DNA from: an uncultured Prevotella sp.
Lineage (GTDB): Bacteria; Bacteroidota; Bacteroidia; Bacteroidales; Bacteroidaceae
NCBI GenBank assembly: GCA_937892695.1
Contig: CALBJK010000301.1
Coordinates: 1 to 23,798, forward strand
Reading direction: 5' to 3'
Length of the DNA stretch: 23,798 nucleotides
The notes below the pieces were generated by a model. The model worked only from the letters and a program-made list of their open reading frames with translations. It was not told where the DNA came from and searched no databases. The number at the start of each line of letters is the position of its first letter. The stretch's first letter is position 1. Shown piece after piece: positions 23,775 to 23,798 of this stretch. A program made the position numbers and the translations under genes.

Positions 23775-23798
23775 ATGATTTACGTTGCATTGCCAGAC
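23775..23798 (+). CDS. Possible 5' end of a gene truncated by the window
   Basis: An ATG about 48 nt after the predicted transcription start opens a frame MIYVALPD that runs off the window. Eight codons are too few to name a family. The call rests on the promoter-like box and the spacing. Confidence 0.3.

Larger units (their letters stand above)
23155..23798. other. Intergenic region upstream of htpG, ending at a possible new gene
   Basis: Positions 23155-23700 show no recognisable gene. A minus-strand open frame at 23410-23790 encodes no family I know and runs antisense to a good plus-strand -7 box, so I did not call it. Near 23368-23392 there is a short repetitive A+T stretch (gatatgaaaatatgatatgaa). 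The htpG promoter should be in 23155-23300 but does not match the consensus well. Confidence 0.5.

Noticed and set aside
23410..23790. 126-codon minus-strand open frame upstream of htpG
   Set aside because: It has no recognisable family, no signal or membrane logic, and a biased composition. It is antisense to a consensus -7 box and a plausible plus-strand start, so I treat it as a chance frame.

Overview
The window looks like chromosomal DNA of a Prevotella-type Bacteroidota (Prevotella/Segatella or a close relative). The signs are Bacteroidota promoters (-7 TAnnTTTG, several with a TTTG/TTG box about 19-20 bp upstream), the order atpD-atpC-(membrane gene)-atpB-atpE-atpF-atpH-atpA-atpG, a very short epsilon subunit, a BspA-type leucine-rich-repeat surface protein, and a secreted protein with a type IX secretion (T9SS) C-terminal domain. 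There are no tRNA or rRNA genes, CRISPR array, transposase or phage genes.

Layout. Positions 1-765 are gene-poor and hold one copy of a ~219-bp dispersed repeat built around short palindromes. On the plus strand, 766-2772 encodes an exported helix-hairpin-helix protein with a predicted outer-membrane barrel and its own promoter and terminator. The minus strand from 10459 down to 3060 is the complete F1Fo ATP synthase operon. Upstream of it on the same strand lie pfkA (10574-11551) and a NhaD-type Na+/H+ antiporter (11608-13014). A plus-strand gene of unknown function (13172-14587) is divergent from nhaD.

Next comes a BspA-like gene (14887-16286) with 23-residue repeats, broken by a frameshift just before the repeats. 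The following 1.18 kb (16287-17465) has no genes but is packed with dispersed repeats: a second copy of the palindrome-array element, REP-like palindromes and an inverted family of GGGAGACGCACC repeats. A large secreted GLUG/Ig-like/T9SS protein (17466-20981) follows, convergent with htpG (minus, 21100-23154) across a shared terminator hairpin. The last 640 bp probably holds the promoter and first codons of a plus-strand gene leaving the window.

How the genes fit together. The minus-strand block is energy metabolism: glycolytic commitment (PfkA), proton-coupled ATP synthesis or hydrolysis, and sodium/proton homeostasis (NhaD). The pfkA terminator hairpin and the atp promoter appear to occupy the same 60 bp. 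The plus-strand genes after 14.8 kb are cell-envelope or secreted functions set among repeats. The most unusual material is the dispersed repeat population in the two non-coding regions and the BspA frameshift.
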